NCBI GenBank assembly: GCA_032716605.1
Contig: CM064506.1
Coordinates: 15,635,779-15,699,778, forward strand
Origin: Paralithodes platypus
Lineage: Eukaryota; Arthropoda; Malacostraca; Decapoda; Lithodidae
Direction of reading: 5' to 3'
Length of the DNA: 64,000 bases
Part shown: positions 10,404 through 21,237 of the stretch, one piece after another
How positions within the stretch are numbered: the first letter of the stretch is position 1
Layout of the letters: every line of letters starts with the position of its first letter
The notes under the pieces: model-generated
Told to the model about the DNA's origin: nothing
The model's input: the letters and a program-made list of their open reading frames with translations, nothing else
Databases searched by the model: none
Translations under genes and position numbers: made by a program

Positions 10404-10664
10404 CAGGTGTGAGGAAGTTTTATTAACAAGACTTAGGATAGGCCATTCCCGGCTAACTCACGGTTATTTAATGTCCACTCCCCGCACTCAGCCCCCTACC
10501 TGCTCCTCCTGTCATTCCCCTCTCACTGTTCGCCATGTCTTTGACTGCCCAGATACTGCCCGTCTGAGTACGGCTTGTTTTGGTACTAAATCATTCGCTG
10601 ACCTTTTATCCGATTCTCCGTCCTTTTCCTTCCCCACCATCTTCCGTTTTTTGCGTCACCTTAA
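10404..10664 (+). pseudogene. LINE ORF2 C-terminal fragment
   Basis: The frame includes 'TRLRIGHSRLTHGYL', 'PPTCSSCHSPLTVRHVF' and 'CPDTARLS', the Cys/His C-terminal segment that follows RNase H in Jockey/I-type LINEs. It stays open to the TTAA at 10661. There a MITE is inserted and supplies a false C-terminus ending 'VLAEKRLG' at 10740. If the MITE is removed, the frame reaches a stop just after the insertion site, close to the natural end of such proteins. Confidence 0.75.
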
Positions 10665-11148
10665 CCCTCCAGCCCCGGCTATGTATTATATATATATTCC
10701 TCGAAACCCGGGTGTTTTGGCCGAAAAACGTCTAGGCTAGGCTACCGTATATTCGTTAATCAGACTGCTTCCCGCATTCCCGCGCATCCCCAAGCGTAGC
10801 TGTGTTATTTACCTGTAGAATGGCATTAAGTAGAGCTCTCTAAGTCAACTGGTTGAGCTGTGATGATGATTTCATTGGAGATAACCTTATGGCCAAAACA
10901 GCCACTTTACACCACTTTTTCGATACTTAACAACAACATACAGGCACACATACGAACAAGCGACGCTCTCCTTCTTGTGGCCGGAGATGCGGGGCGTCGG
11001 TCCAGCCGTCTGTTGTTTACATGCGTCGGACCGACGCCTCGCACACGAAGCTCACAGGCTTTCAACCACTGGGCGTTCAAGAGGCCTTCCGGGGGTACCT
11101 GTTATGCTTTTTTATGGGCGTTTCAAGAGCCCTTCCGTGGTGAGAGGG
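10665..11148. mobile_element. TTAA MITE (484 bp), family D
   Basis: It begins CCCTCCAGCCCCGGC after TTAA (10661-10664) and ends GGTGAGAGGG before TTAG (11149-11152), probably a decayed TTAA. The internal sequence matches 61847-62326 in inverse orientation ('GGCCGAAAAACGTCTAGGC', 'AGTAGAGCTCTCTA', 'TTTACATGCGTCGGAC') and a corrupted copy at 13809-14471. No transposase is encoded. Confidence 0.85.
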
Positions 11149-11389
11149 TTAGCTCCTTTCAGTAATCTGATCTAATCCTTCTGGCCTGGCCTATGAGAGT
11201 TCCGTATGGAGCTCAGTGGTCTGGTTAATCTGCCTCTACATAACTAACTAACTGAGACAATATTGATGAATAGTATACTGTATGTGAATTATTATAGGTG
11301 GATCAACGGCTAAAGACAAAATAAATGAAGAGTATGATGTATGTGAACTGTTGCATAAGACCGGGGACAAATAAGTTAATGATAGTACA

Positions 11390-11810
11390 AATTGGACCAC
11401 CCCGTACTAATTGGACTACTGTATACGAATTGGGCCACCACGTACGAATTGGGCCACCACGTACGAATCGGACCACCGCGTAGCCTACTAATTGCACCAC
11501 TGCAAACGAATTGGACCACCATGTACGAATTGGTCAACCACGCTCTAATTGGACCACTGCATACAAATTGGACCACCGCGTACTAATTGGACCACTGCAA
11601 ACGAATTGGACCACCACGTACGAATTGGACCACCGCGTACTGATTGGACAAGTTCCACGCTCTAATTGGACCACTGCATACAAATAGGACCACCGCGTAC
11701 TAATTTCACCACTGCAAACGAATTGGACCACCACGTACGAATTGGACCACCACGTACTGATTGGACCACTGCATACTAATTGAACCAATGCATACAAATT
11801 GGCTAACTCG
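11390..11810. repeat. 19-bp minisatellite, about 20 copies
   Basis: The unit is close to AATTGGACCACCRCGTACG (19 bp), with variants ACTGCATAC and ACTGCAAAC. The reading frames that cross it (repeating 'NWTT' and 'ELGHH') are by-products of the period and should not be taken as genes. Confidence 0.9.
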
Positions 11811-12019
11811 CCCTAAACTTACCTCAGTAAATCCGGAATAGCTAGAAATCGACATTCGATTTCTTCTTTTTAGTGTCTTCTTTCGACGATTTGGTGGCAG
11901 CAGTAGTCGACTGTGAAAAACAACAAAAATATCAATACAGTACTTGATTATTTATTTGGAAACAAAATAATGTGATACAGTACATATATTATACGGTCCC
12001 AGTCATCAGAACTACAGTA

Positions 12020-12120
12020 CAGTACTTTAACTCATTATCTACCAGCGACGTCTTTTCAATTATATTCTAGCTACTATTAGACGATTTTATTCAGTATAAA
12101 AAGGACCTCCAGCAATTAAC
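12020..12120. mobile_element. Partial TTAA MITE, same family as 50809-51015
   Basis: After TTTAA the sequence 'CTACCAGCGACGTCTTTTCA' and then 'TAGACGATTTTATTCAG' follows the left part of the MITE at 50809. Only one end is recognisable. Confidence 0.5.
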
Positions 12121-12139
12121 AGGCTTCGAACTATCTCAC

Positions 12140-13580
12140 TTAACCTGTGGCTGGCCAACTTCCTAGCAGGCAGATGTGCACACGTATCTTTTGCCGGTCA
12201 GTCATCTAAAAATCAGAAACTTTCCCAACGGAGTCCCACAAGGATCCGTCCTATCGCCCGCACTCTTCAATCTGTACATGCACGATATAACTACACCCAA
12301 TACGCCCAAATAAACTTAGCCTCCTATGCAGATGACATAACACTCACCATGCACACCAACCATGACCCAAAAAGAGCAACAGATCTCCTTCAAACCACTA
12401 TCCCCTCAAACACACTACATGGCCTTGGTGCAACTACAAAACAGAATCTTTTAATATAGCCCCCCAGCCCCAAATCCCCACCGCAACCCTGCTTTCAACA
12501 AGTTTTTTTTTTTTTTTGGACAGGAGAACCACGAATTACATCCCCCTTCAACTCACCATAAACACACACCACCCCTAACACATACAACAACCACAACCCA
12601 AAAAAACATCCTAGGCGTAACATTATGATACTTCATATGACATTCAAACAGCACACCACCAAACATTAAAAAGAAAACCTGAACACCCAGACCTTTTAAA
12701 ACGCCCTCAGGTCCACTTGCCTCCCCAACAACAAAATTTGGACACAACAAGAAGAGAAAACTCACCACCACAGTAAAAATATAAACAATACAATAAGAAA
12801 TTCAGTGGGGGGGGAGGGAATACGACAAGCCCAGCCCTTGGGCTTCTAAACTTAGCTGAAACACATCCCATAAGACCCCTTACCAGACCTATTCCCCAAA
12901 AACAAAAGCCCCTGAAGATCATTAAAACAAGGCTTGCAAACAGATACTTTTACCCACAGATTCACCTAACATCCCCAAGGAAACCAAAATCCTCAAGTCA
13001 AAGACCGCATCTGGACATTGAGGGGAGGAAATCAATTCCCCTGGCAAGCAGCCTCCCACGAACCCACAGACCAACCCAACTAAACCCCTAACATGGCAAC
13101 AAAACAACCCACAGCCACCAAGAAATATTCAAAAACAACAACCCAGCACACGGCTAAATCACACACAATTAAATTTGTTCCCCCTCTCTCCTCCACTCCC
13201 CCTGGCCCCCACCCCCGAAAAACCAACTTTCCAGGAAAAAAAAGCCACATCCAATCACTCCATATCTCTCACCGATTTTTCCATCCACTCCAACTCCAAC
13301 AAGACAAACACACAGCTGCAATTGCAAACGACCCTCCCGAAATCCATCCTTCCCCGAAATCCTCCCCTTTTCCTTCCCTTCCCCGCGAGGACCAGAGTCC
13401 CCCACCTGGCCAGGCCTGGAGATGGCGGACCACCATCCCAGCTTCCCTCCCTTGGCAAGCTTAATCAGAAGAGACTGGGATTGGAATCCGTTTTTGGTCG
13501 ACGCCTGCCCGGGAATGGGTAACACAAGGCCCACCCCATCCATACCATTTTAAACACAATCCATTAGAAGACTGCAAGTT
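12140..13580 (+). pseudogene. LINE reverse transcriptase (Jockey type), heavily corrupted
   Basis: The start is clear: 'WLANFLAGR', then in another frame 'NGVPQGSVLSPALFNLYM' (about 12230-12275), then 'LASYADDITLTMH' with the catalytic YADD motif (about 12325). Beyond 12430 the coding signal is readable only in short pieces across frames ('NALRS'-like, 'ALKII'), because frequent single-base insertions and deletions break it. It is not possible to separate true decay from sequence error here. No endonuclease domain is visible upstream. Confidence 0.65.
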
Positions 13581-13639
13581 TTTCCACACACACCACCTTA
13601 CCGCCAACAACACAAAAATTCCCTAACACCTCAATGAAG

Positions 13640-13765
13640 AGCTTTCTTGTTGGGGGAAAGCCCGATTCGTGTGGGGCCATGGCCCTTTTTCCCTTCCAGG
13701 GACCTCCGGGGCCCTGGTTCCGGGCCAGGCAGCTTAGGGAACAACCAACAACAACAACAACAACC
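13640..13765 (+). mobile_element. LINE 3' end with (AAC)n tail
   Basis: 'CCAGGCAGCTTAGGGAACAA' followed by an AAC run repeats the terminus seen at 7240-7273. The tail is directly followed by T-rich, error-prone sequence and then the TTAA MITE copy. Confidence 0.55.
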
Positions 13766-13808
13766 TTTTTTTTTTTGGAGTTTTCCCTACCATAAATCCC
13801 TTTCTTAA

Positions 13809-14471
13809 CCCCCTCCCAGCCCCCGGCTAATGTATTTTATAATATATATATTTCCTCGAACAACCCGCGCGGGTTGGGTTTTGGCCGAAAAAAAACGTCC
13901 TAATGCTAAGGCTACCGGTACAATATAGTTGTTTTAATCAGGACTGAGCCCTTTTCCCGCCAATTCCCAGCGCATCCCCCAAGCGTAACAGCTTGTGGTT
14001 TATTTACCTGTTTAGAATGGGCCTTAAGTTAGAAGCCTCCTTCTACTCCACACTAGTCAACTTGGGTTTGAGTTGTGATTGATTGAAATTTTTTCCATTT
14101 GAGATAACTTTTTTTATGGCCAAAACAGCCACTTTACAACCTACTTTTTTTTCGATAACTTAACAACAACATACAGGCCCCACACACCGAACAAGCCCCC
14201 AACGCTCCTCCCCTTCCTTTTGTGGCCGGAGATGCCCGGGCGGCGTCGGTCCCCAGCCCACGCCTTTGGTTTGTTTTTTTTTTCACGATGCGTCCTGGAC
14301 CGACGCCTCGCACACGAAGCCTTCACAGGCCCCTTTTTGTTTTCAACCACCTGGGGCGGTTTTCAAGAGCCCTTTCACCCGGTTACCTGTTTTTTAATAA
14401 AAAATGCCTTTTTTTTTTTTTAATGGGGTGGTTTTTTTTTTTTCAAGAGCCCTTCTGTGGGTGAGGAGGGG
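13809..14471. mobile_element. Second copy of the TTAA MITE family D, with many small insertions
   Basis: TTAA at 13805-13808 is followed by CCCCCTCCCAGCCCCCGGC. The body follows 10665-11148 step by step ('GGCCAAAACAGCCACTTTAC', 'GTGGCCGGAGATGC', 'CGACGCCTCGCACACGAAG'). It is 663 bp instead of 484 because bases are duplicated throughout. The right end near 14471 is approximate. Confidence 0.75.
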
Positions 14472-14529
14472 TTTTGTAAACCCTGCCACAAACATTTGCC
14501 GGTCCCCCCCCCCCCCCCCCCCCCCCCCC

Positions 14530-15675
14530 TCTCAATATATATAGCCAGAATTTAAAACATAAAAAACTTCACCCGTACAGAAGGGGTTAATTACTCCCCC
14601 CTGATAAAAACAACTCGCGGGAGTTGTTCCAAAACTAATTGAAAACCCAGTCCCAATTTTTCATTCCTTTGTTGCACAAGCAGTTTTATCAAATAGTTTT
14701 TGCCCAGGGGTAAATCACCAAGTTTGAGGCCCCCCCCTTTCCCAATAAGGGGTTTCCCAAAAATTCCATGTCCTTTCAAGAGTAACCTTCCCTTTTCCTT
14801 TTTTCCTTAAACTTTTTGAAGACAAATCCTATTTTTTTTTTCCCAAGGTCCCGAAGGAACCTAAAAAAAAAAAAAAAACAAAAAACAAAAAAAACAAAAA
14901 AAAAAAACAACAAAAAAAAAAAAAATTAATAGATATAAACCTGTAGCTATTCCAAGGGATTTTCCATTTTCCATATCGCGCCCTGCCAAAATTAAGGTCC
15001 CCCCATAAAAGTTTCAAGTTAAAAGCCCCCTCTGTCACACACAAGAGTTTTTTTTTCAACCGCGTGTCCTGCACCGTCCCTTTTTTGGCCCCGATTTTTT
15101 ATGGAATTCTGGGCCGGGGGCCCCAAATGAGGGGAACATTGGTTGTTTTTTTAAGAAAATCAATCTAATGGTAAACAAAATAAAAGATGAAAAATACGTC
15201 ATAAAGCTTGCAAAGGGGTGTGTGAAACTTTGCCACAATACACCATGGTCCCAATTTTAAAGCCTGGAAGGGTTTTTAGGGCATCCAGTGTGCCCCGGCC
15301 CCCTTAAACCCCCTCGTGGCCCGGGCCTGTCCCCCCTCTTCCAAAAGGACGGAGCTTCGTAATCCAGGGCGAAATCTGGAGCCCCGAATATCAACAAAAG
15401 TTAAAAACTAAGGCTAATTCTCGCTTAATCTAATATTACCTAACCATTGAAATCCAACAATATATATTAACAGTTAAAATTTCCCCCGTTTTAAGTCCGA
15501 CGACCGATGATTTTCGAATTCTCCCCGATTGCCCCCCCACACACCCCCCCCCCGAAATTTTTTTTTTTTTTTCAACTTTTGAAGGTCAAATCCGAAATTC
15601 CCACCCGATGGGTTCCCCCGAATTTCAAGAAGTTCCCCCCCCAAAGTCCCCTTTTTTTGAGGCATTAAGGCCACT
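14530..15675. other. No gene recognised (low-quality stretch)
   Basis: A/T-rich with long A- and T-tracts and C-runs. No protein similarity is visible in any frame. Given the quality of the surrounding sequence I make no call. Confidence 0.5.
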
Positions 15676-16510
15676 CAAATTGACACCATAATGGGAGCCA
15701 CACAATCCACACTTATCCATATGTTTTGTTTTTTTCATGAAATTCCAACCTTTTAAAAAAAGTTTTAACCATTGTTCATTGTAGACCCCCCCCTATTATC
15801 TACCTTCAAAAAAACATTCAGATTAATGGTTCCACAAAAGGAGGCTACTTGATAATAATCCGTAAAAACACCTTGCGTCTTTTCTTTCTGTCTTTCCAAA
15901 TCGTCACCTGCCTTTTTACGAGAAGTTTGTTTTTTTTTTTGCTTCCCTTGAAAACGCATCCTTGGGGAACCCCGCTCCCGATGCTCTCCTGGCCTTTTTG
16001 CCCAACCGCCAAATTTTCTGCCGCGCAATTTCAGTCTTGAGCCCTTGAAAACGCAACCTTTCCCAAAAGAAGTCCACACAGGGCCCCCCTTTTTGAGGGC
16101 CCATTTTAAGGCCCCACTCAAAATTGACACATAATGGAGCCAACACATATCATATGTTCATGGAAATTCACTTTTAAAAGTTTTTTACCATTTTGGTTCC
16201 ATTGTAGCCCCTATTATCTTAAAACTTTCCAAAACATTCAAATTAAATGGTCCCCCCCCCAAAGGAAGCTACTGGATATAATCCGTAAACACCTTCCCCC
16301 GTCCCTTCTTCTTCCCTTCCCACATCCGTCCCCCCCCCTGCCTAGAGAGTTTTTTTTTTGTTTTTTTTTTTTTGCCTCCCCCTTGAACGCATCCCTGGGA
16401 CCGCTCACGATCCTCTCCTGGGGCTTTTGCACCGCCTTTTTTCCGGCAAGCTCATTTCAGTCCCTTTGAAGCCTTTTTGAAAATTGCCCCACCTTTTGAC
16501 GTATTAGTCA
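15675..16510. repeat. Imperfect direct duplication of about 0.42 kb
   Basis: The block beginning 'TTGACACCATAATGGGAGCC' (about 15679) recurs at about 16118 ('TTGACACATAATGGAGCC'). It continues through the same landmarks: 'ATTGTAG...CCCCTATTATCT', 'GGAGGCTACTTGATA' versus 'GGAAGCTACTGGATA', and 'CGATGCTCTCCTGG' versus 'CGATCCTCTCCTGG'. It may be a true tandem repeat or one locus assembled twice from noisy reads. Confidence 0.7.
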
Positions 16511-16716
16511 TTTTGAAAGCTTTGAAACGCAACCTTTGGATGTTCCCCCGAATACGCTAACTATTTTAAGTTCAAGTGAAATTGGAAGCAAAAAAAACCC
16601 AACCGGTTGTCTTTCCAAGACACCAAAGACCAGGGTGGCTTTTCCAATACAATATAATATTAAACAGAGGCACGTCACAAAAGGAAAAAAATCACAAAAA
16701 GGCAAAATTTACAAGA

Positions 16717-16816
16717 NNNNNNNNNNNNNNNNNNNNNNNNNNNNNNNNNNNNNNNNNNNNNNNNNNNNNNNNNNNNNNNNNNNNNNNNNNNNNNNNNNNN
16801 NNNNNNNNNNNNNNNN
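16717..16816. other. Assembly gap, 100 N
   Basis: Exactly 100 N, the usual placeholder for a gap of unknown size. The sequence on the two sides may not be contiguous. Confidence 0.98.
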
Positions 16817-16924
16817 CAAACCGCGTAACAAACACCTCCTTGTCCTCCAAGCCCCCTCCCCCCCCCCCCCTCTCTCTCTCTCTCTCCCCCATGTAAGGGT
16901 GGGTGGGGGAAAAAAGAAAAAAAA

Positions 16925-17991
16925 ATGTTTACCAGAGACAACTGTACGAGTTGTAAGATGAATATACACATCCATGAAGGCACCGCATGTCGGATATGCA
17001 AGCAACAATATCACTGGATTTGCATAGGATTGACACCAATAAATGAGGCGTACAATACAAGAGGGAAGAACCTCCATTTCTGCGATAGTTGTTTCGATAT
17101 CACATGGCAAGTCATACAGACTGTAGAAAATACAGAAGTACAAGATAGACGGAAATATAGCCAAGACATAGCTACCTTTCACAGAAAATGGGGAACTATT
17201 GGGGCCTCAGGGCCCATACAAATATCACAACCCACACACACACACCTTCCCATGATAATGCCCACATTGCCTCCTGCCACATCAACACACATCGCCTGCC
17301 GAACAACAACCTTTCGCACCCTACATATACACAAACCCTGTCGCACATCCCCCAACACCTCCCCAGACCCAGAAAACACCCACATTAATCCCATCTATGG
17401 CCATTGACCACCCTACTGCTGTTGATCAAATAAAATTGCAGGATGAACGTAGGATGCAACAAAGCCCCCATATCAGGCTCCCCTTCCACATCGTCTCCCC
17501 CCTCAACCACTGCCACCTGCCCACCTACAACCGAACCCGTAACTCCACCCCCCTGCCAGGCCTCACCCACCCATACACCAAGCTCACTATCACCCACAAC
17601 CACACTTAGCTCACCACATAACCCCTTGCAGCCCCAGCCACACCTACTGGGGTTGTCTACACCAGTGTGCAGATATTATCTGGAAAGAAGGTGCTACTTT
17701 GGTCAAAAGGGCGAATATAATGGGAATTCATGTAGATTTGCTCATCCCAAAATTTGCAACAACATAACCAGTCATGGAAAATGTAGATTTGGTAAAACCT
17801 GCAAATATCACCACCCATCCCTTTGCAAGACATCACTTGAGAACAAGACCTGCTACAATATGAAATGCCCAGCTTTTCATATTAAAGGGACTTGGAGATT
17901 GCTAGACCTAACACGAATGGTAGCCCAAAAAAACTCTCTAGCTATGCGAGGACGAGACAGAGGAAAAGGCAAGGAGGGAAAGGGCAGATGA
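16925..17991 (+). pseudogene. LINE ORF1: PHD-like finger followed by CCCH zinc fingers
   Basis: The first frame (16925-17407) starts 'MFTRDNCTSCKM' and has C-x2-C, C-x2-C, H and C-x2-C spacing ('TACRICKQQYHWICIG', 'HFCDSCFD'), a PHD/RING-like finger typical of LINE ORF1 proteins. A His/Thr/Pro-rich linker follows. A second frame (17443-17991) carries three CCCH-type fingers ('CRYYLERRCYFGQ', 'CRFAHPKIC', 'CRFGKTCKYHHPSLC'), then a basic Arg/Gly/Lys end. CCCH fingers bind RNA in known families, so an RNA-binding role is inferred. One frameshift in the linker (about 17400-17440) separates the halves; it may be an error or real decay. Confidence 0.75.
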
Positions 17992-18089
17992 AGATGAAGA
18001 GACTGAGGGAGATGGAAGAGCACATAGAACACCTCCAGCACCTCCTGGCCTCCCAAGAGTGGCCAATACATCCCGAAGACTATTAGGTA

Positions 18090-21000
18090 CACATAGTACT
18101 CCAAACAATCCCTCCCCAATCTTGTTTGCAAATATCCAAGGCCTAAAAAAATAGAACCACGAACAAAGTACCATTTATTAGGGGCCTTGCTAGAAGAAGG
18201 AAACGCTATATTTGCGGCTCTCACAGAAACTCACATTAAAGATCAGGAAGATAGTGATGTATGGATTCCTGGTTACAACCTACATAGGGCGGACAGAACG
18301 CATAGATCACATGGAGGTGTAGCCTTGTACATACATGACTCACTGATATGTACTGAATTCCTAAATAAACAGTAATGAAGTGGTGGAAATACTTGGAGGT
18401 TAAAATAGAATCCCTAAATTTAGCAGTTATTGTTACATACAGGCCTCCAGACTCATCCCGAGAAGAATTCAAAACCCAGCTCAAACAAAATAAAATCAGA
18501 AGTGGAAACCCTGGGGAACCCAACACCAAATATTATATGGCTAGGAGACTTTAACCTACCAAACATTAAATGGAGACAACTAGAAAACAAGTTAGTGGCA
18601 AATAACACCGGAGAAGCAAATACTAATACGAGAGAGCTTTTTGAACTTTGTGATTTTTTTAGTCTTACCCAACATATTGCTGAACCCACACGGGAAAACA
18701 ATATCTTAGACCTGGTCTTCACTAACAACGACTCTCTAGTACACAGCATTAACATATCGGACACAACATACTCAGATCATAAATTAATTGAGATCAAAAC
18801 AACCTTAGAAAGTGTACAGACAACCTCAGAATCGAGAACAAAAACCGGCCCCTTCAGTAAATTTAACTTCAATAACAAAAACATTAGGTGGGAAGAGGTA
18901 AATCAAGAAATGGAGGAAATAGACTGGGAAGATTTAATGGATAACCTGACACCAGCAGAATGTCTAGTCTTAATAACAGAAACCATGACCCAAATCTGTA
19001 GCCACCATATACCTGCAAGACAAACAAAACGAAGAAGCAAACAAGATCGGGAAAGGAGGAGGCTGTACAGAAGAAGAAAATTACTCACACAAAGACGCAC
19101 ACATCAAAATCCACAGGATAGGCAAAAGGTCGAAATAGATAGAGAAATTGTGGAAATTGAACAAAGGCTAAGAATATCATATGAACTACAACATATGGAA
19201 GAGGAGAGGAAAGCTATTGCAGGTATAAAGGAAAATCCAAATACTTCTTTCATACGCCAAACAAAAGGCTAAAACAACATCAAACATCGGCCCACTGAGC
19301 AAAGGGGACGGCTCTTTCACAGGGGACAAAAAGGAAATGAGCGAACTCTTAAGCAGGCAGTATGAAATGGCATTCAGTGAGCCTGATGAAACAAAAGTCA
19401 TCAGAGACCAAAATATATTTTTCATGGAAACCTCCCCCACGGAAACCCCTCAGATGCTGGATATTGATTTCGGTCCAAAAGACATAGAAGAGGCCATTTC
19501 CAACATGCCATCCCACTCGGCACCAGGCCCGGACTCATGGAATTCGATCCTAATGAAAAAATGTAAGGAAAACCTCTCAAAACCCCTGGCTATAATGTGG
19601 AGAAGGAGTCTAGACACTGGTGACATACCAGATAGCTTGAAAAATGCAATAATTGCCCCACTGCATAAAGGAGGGAGTAAAGCACTACCAAAAAACTACC
19701 GCCCGGTAGCTCTAACCTCTCACATCATTAAAGTTTTCGAGCGAGTCCTGCGAAGCAAAATTTCAACATTCATGGAGGCAAATGAACTACACAACACCGG
19801 TCAACATGGGTTTAGAGCGGGAAGATCATGTCTCTCACAACTTTTGGAACACTATGACAAAATTCTTAAAGCGCTAGAAGAAAAGAAAAACGTGGATGTC
19901 ATTTACACCGATTTTGCTAAGATATTTGATAAATGTGACCATGGTATAATAGCCCACAAACTGAAAGCAAAAGGTATAACTGGGAAAATCGGACGGTGGA
20001 TATACAATTTCCTCGTAAACTGAAAACAATTGGTAGCAGTAAACCAAGTCACTTCTGAGCCTTCGGATGTCAAAAGCTCAGTGCCCCAAGGAACAGTGCT
20101 AGCGCCCCTTCTGTTCCTCATACTAATTTGTGATATAGATACCAACACCAGACACAGTACGGTGTCGTCTTTTGCTGATGACACAAAATTAAGTAAGATA
20201 GTAAACACACAAGAGGACACGGGCCGACTGCAGGAAGACATGAATGTAGTGTTCCAGTGGACCAGGGAAAACAAACATGCAATTCAATGAGGAAAAATTC
20301 CAATTAATACGGTACAGAGATAATAATGGTGTTAAAGAAATTACAAATTACTTAACAGAATCTAACCACATAATAGAACGGAAAGACAGTGTGAAAGACC
20401 TTGGGGTATTAATGTCTGAAAATATGGGTTTCAAAGTACATAACCAGGTCAAAGTGGCGGCTGCGAAACGTCTAAAACGGGTTGGATTCTGCGTACTTTT
20501 AAAACACGCGGTGAAGTACCTATGATAACGCTCTTCAAATCTCTAGTGCTACCGCGGCTTGAATACTGTAGCGTATTAACATCCCCATACAAAGCAGGTG
20601 AAATAAATGACGTAGAGAGTGTACAAAGAAATTTCACTTCGCATATAAGTTCGATAAAACATCTACACTATTGGGAGCGTTTAAGAGCACTGAATCTGTA
20701 CTCACTGGAACGTAGAAGAGAACGTTACCTAATAATATACACATGGGAAAATCGCAGAGGGTTTAGTACCAAACCTACATACTCCGATAGTCATGAAATT
20801 AAGTGATAGGAGAGGCTGGGAATGCGAAATCCCCCGGATGAATAACAGGGGTGCTATGGGCTCTCTGCGAGAGGGCTGGTTATCACACAGAGGCCCACGT
20901 CTCTTCAACAAACTCCCACGGCGAGTAAGAGACATGAGGGACATCTCGTTAGACAACTTCAAGAGAGCCCTAGATGTCGAACTGCAAAAAGTGCCAGACG

Positions 21001-21098
21001 AGCCCATCCTCGCAAGGGAGCGAGCTGTCGCTTCAAACAGTCTACTGCACCAAATCACCACCCATAACGAGGGGCGTCGCGCTCCTTGGTGCCGCTAG
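18090..21098 (+). pseudogene. LINE ORF2: AP-type endonuclease and reverse transcriptase, several frameshifts
   Basis: Endonuclease motifs in order: 'LFANIQGLKK' (about 18120), 'ALTETHIK', 'HGGVALYIHD', 'VTYRPPDSS', 'IWLGDFNLPNIKW' (about 18535), 'ILDLVFTN' and 'YSDHKLIEI'. RT motifs: 'SAPGPDSW' (about 19520), 'NYRPVALTS', 'QHGFRAGRSC', 'VDVIYTDFAKIFDKCDH' (motif A), 'SSVPQGTVLAPLLF' (about 20075) and 'SFADDTKL' (catalytic ADD, about 20170). The C-terminal end 'GPRLFNKLPRRVRD' runs to a stop at 21098. Breaks occur near 18133 (in an A7 tract), 18370-18480, 19272, 20023, 20290, 20525 and 20800. All catalytic blocks are recognisable but the copy cannot make one protein as written. Confidence 0.85.
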
Positions 21099-21237
21099 AG
21101 AAGCGGCGAACACATCCAAAGGTATCCAAAGGTAAGGACTGTGTATGAATATGTGTGACAGTGTGAGTGTGACTAACGGAGAATGGGATACGTACAGTGT
21201 GTGAGACTGATTGTCTGTGACTAACTAACTGCATGTG

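Larger units (their letters stand above)
10404..11251 (+). mobile_element. 5'-truncated LINE (Jockey/I type) with (TAAC)n tail
   Basis: It is flanked by an 11-bp target duplication, CTGAGACAATA (10393-10403 and 11252-11262), and ends in TAACTAACTAA. Only about 360 bp is LINE-derived; a 484-bp TTAA MITE sits inside it at 10665-11148. The coding part is the tail of the ORF2 protein. Confidence 0.85.
10141..11375. repeat. About 60-bp tandem array, interrupted by a LINE
   Basis: Units carry 'TGGTGGATGGTGTACTGTAT' or 'TGGTGAATAGTCTAC', then 'GTGAACTATTGTATGAGGAC', with a period near 60 bp. About four and a half units lie at 10141-10403 and about two more at 11252-11375. The array is cut by the LINE at 10404-11251, whose target duplication CTGAGACAATA belongs to the array. 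Confidence 0.8.
12480..16900. other. Low-quality sequence block (inflated homopolymers)
   Basis: Homopolymer runs are abnormally long and frequent: T13 near 12505, a C-run of about 28 near 14502-14529, and A-rich and T-rich tracts near 14860-14930, 15550 and 16350. The MITE copy at 13809-14471 has about 180 more bases than its near twin at 10665-11148, and most extra bases are repeats of a neighbouring base. This pattern is typical of unpolished single-molecule reads. All reading frames between these positions should be distrusted. Confidence 0.8.
16925..21135 (+). mobile_element. Nearly full-length LINE (CR1/Jockey-like) with zinc-finger ORF1
   Basis: ORF1 (16925-17991) precedes ORF2 (about 18090-21098), which has an endonuclease followed by a reverse transcriptase. 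The 3' end shows a doubled 'ATCCAAAGGT' (about 21114-21132), a short repeat of the kind used as a 3' tail by CR1-like elements. The 5' boundary is unclear because it lies next to the N gap and low-complexity C/CT tracts. Frame changes separate several ORF2 pieces. Confidence 0.8.

Noticed and set aside
11303..11797. Overlapping open frames on both strands with repeating Trp/Thr or Val/Gln peptides
   Set aside because: They are generated by the 19-bp minisatellite; nothing outside the array supports coding.
13093..13543. Long open frames on both strands, Pro-rich or Gly-rich
   Set aside because: They lie in the low-quality block and reflect C/G-rich composition and inflated runs.
16536..17182. 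Frames containing X residues
   Set aside because: They cross the 100-N gap and are not evidence of a protein.
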